The translations under genes were made by a program, and so were the position numbers. Positions 62,990 through 64,000 of a stretch of DNA of 64,000 nucleotides are shown one piece after another (the first letter of the stretch is position 1; every line of letters begins with the position of its first letter). Origin of the DNA: Dokdonella fugitiva (GTDB lineage: Bacteria > Pseudomonadota > Gammaproteobacteria > Xanthomonadales > Rhodanobacteraceae); NCBI RefSeq assembly GCF_004342425.1, contig NZ_SLWQ01000002.1, positions 62,001-126,000 on the forward strand, given 5' to 3'. The notes under the pieces were generated by a model that saw only the letters and a list, made by a program, of their open reading frames with translations, did no database searches and was not told where the DNA came from.

Positions 62990-64000
62990 TCAGCGTCCGG
63001 GCAGGCCGCCCGGCGGGAAGCCGCCGCCACCCATGCCCTTCATCGCCGCCCCCATCTGGCGCATCAGGCCCTTGATGCCGCCGCTGCCGAGCTTGGCCAT
63101 CATCTTTTCCATCTGCTGGTACTGCTTGAGCAGCTTGTTGACGTCGGCCGGCTGCGTGCCCGAGCCGCGCGCGATGCGTGCACGTCGCGAACCATTGAGC
63201 AGGTCGGGGTGGCGCCGCTCCTTCTTCGTCATCGAACCGATGATCGCGATCATGCGGTGGACTTCGCGGTCGTTGACCTTGGACTTGACATGGTCGGGCA
63301 GCGTGCCGACGCCGGGCAGCTTGTCGATCAGCGATGCCATGCCGCCCATGTTGACCATCTGCTCGAGCTGGTCGCGCATGTCGTTGAGGTCGAAGCGCTT
63401 GCCCTTGATGACCTTCTCGGCGAGCTTGCGCTGCTTTTCCTGGTCGACGCCCTGCTCGACCTGCTCGACCAGCGACAGCACGTCGCCCATGCCGAGGATG
63501 CGCGTGGCGACGCGATCGGGATGGAACGGTTCGAGCCCGTCCGGCTTCTCGCTGACGCCGATGAACTTGATCGGGCGACCGGTCACGTAACGCACCGACA
63601 GCGCGGCGCCCCCGCGTGCGTCGCCGTCGGTCTTGGTCAGCACCACGCCGGTCAGCGGCAGCGCGTCGGCGAACGCCTTGGCCGTGTTCGCCGCGTCCTG
63701 GCCGGTCATCGAATCGACCACGAACAGCGTCTCGACCGGATCGAGCTCGGCGTGCAGTGCCTTGATCTCCGCCATCATGTCCTGGTCGACGTGCAGGCGG
63801 CCCGCGGTGTCGACGATGAGCACGTCGGCGAATGCGCGTGCGGCCGCGTCGCGTGCGGACTTCGCGATCGCGACCGGGTCCTGCCCGCCGCTGGAGGGAT
63901 GGAACAGCACCTCGACCTGGTCCGCGAGCGTGCGCAGTTGCTCGATCGCCGCGGGCCGATACACGTCGCAGCTGACCACCATGACCTTCTTCTTGCGCCG
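62990..64000 (-). CDS. ffh: Signal recognition particle protein Ffh (3' part; N-terminus off window)
   Basis: The visible 336 residues begin within the G domain (RRKKKVMVVSCDVYRPAAIE). DVLIVDTAGRLHVDQDMMAE, VVLTKTDGDARGGAALSVRY and IKFIGVSEKPDGLEPFHPDR are GTPase motifs. The M domain then follows (GKRFDLNDMRDQLEQMVNMG) with a Met/Gly-rich end (MGAAMKGMGGGGFPPGGLPG). It binds signal sequences and 4.5S RNA. The N domain and P-loop are outside the window. It partners with FtsY at 21900-23060. Confidence 0.96.
   Translation of the reverse strand, partial: RRKKKVMVVSCDVYRPAAIEQLRTLADQVEVLFHPSSGGQDPVAIAKSARDAAARAFADVLIVDTAGRLHVDQDMMAEIKALHAELDPVETLFVVDSMTGQDAANTAKAFADALPLTGVVLTKTDGDARGGAALSVRYVTGRPIKFIGVSEKPDGLEPFHPDRVATRILGMGDVLSLVEQVEQGVDQEKQRKLAEKVIKGKRFDLNDMRDQLEQMVNMGGMASLIDKLPGVGTLPDHVKSKVNDREVHRMIAIIGSMTKKERRHPDLLNGSRRARIARGSGTQPADVNKLLKQYQQMEKMMAKLGSGGIKGLMRQMGAAMKGMGGGGFPPGGLPGR

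Overview
The window reads as chromosome from a high-G+C gammaproteobacterium, most likely Xanthomonadales (Lysobacterales; Rhodanobacteraceae such as Dokdonella are a good guess). The reasons are the split three-subunit transhydrogenase, the rpsP-rimM-trmD-rplS order, paired REP-like palindromes resembling those of xanthomonads, and exported proteins with a terminal 'IFADGFD'-like motif. This placement is an inference from gene content. Almost every gene has G/C at third codon positions. The exception is roughly 30.7-34.1 kb, where some 60-base lines fall below 50% G+C.

Layout. 0-8.2 kb: a partial gene, sufT, a MocR regulator divergent from a flavin-binding/GNAT pair, a FrnE-type thiol oxidoreductase, and an overlapping pgi-pgm pair. 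8.4-11.7 kb: pntAA-pntAB-pntB on the minus strand, with a dead GxxExxY gene between 23-bp inverted repeats wedged into the operon. 11.8-20.7 kb: nitroreductase, 5'-3' exonuclease, secreted propeller, Nudix, MAPEG, TMEM43-like, MBL hydrolase, gamma-glutamyltransferase, ferredoxin and a lipoprotein. 20.7-25.0 kb: coaD-rsmD divergent from ftsY-asmA-like-mutY-yggX. 25.1-29.3 kb: hemerythrin, iron-permease-like protein, a secreted S74 chaperone-domain protein, an RRM protein and a three-gene operon of unknown function.

29.5-34.2 kb is the accessory part. An arsenic operon (arsR-arsI-arsC) has its arsC frameshifted and cut off next to a fragment of a REP-associated tyrosine transposase (RAYT). Three copies of a repeat, a DUF4304 gene, an intact RAYT between perfect 21-bp inverted repeats, and a two-gene cassette with HEPN-like motifs follow, ending at tRNA-Phe.

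34.5-50.2 kb: secreted esterase, YceH, YodC-like protein, exported proteins of unknown function, an XRE regulator, an LVIVD propeller, a membrane-tethered winged-helix/TPR regulator, an ArnT-like glycosyltransferase, a Rieske oxygenase, an APC permease and a transaminase/omega-amidase pair. 50.4-64 kb: a DUF4097 protein, a 1032-residue PKD/PPC exported protein, htpG, the rpsP-rimM-trmD-rplS operon, a cytochrome/DUF1501/DUF1800 cassette, and the 3' part of ffh. Both the SRP GTPase (ffh) and its receptor (ftsY) are present.

No rRNA, CRISPR array, integrase or prophage was seen. Family calls are motif readings by eye; no database search was run.
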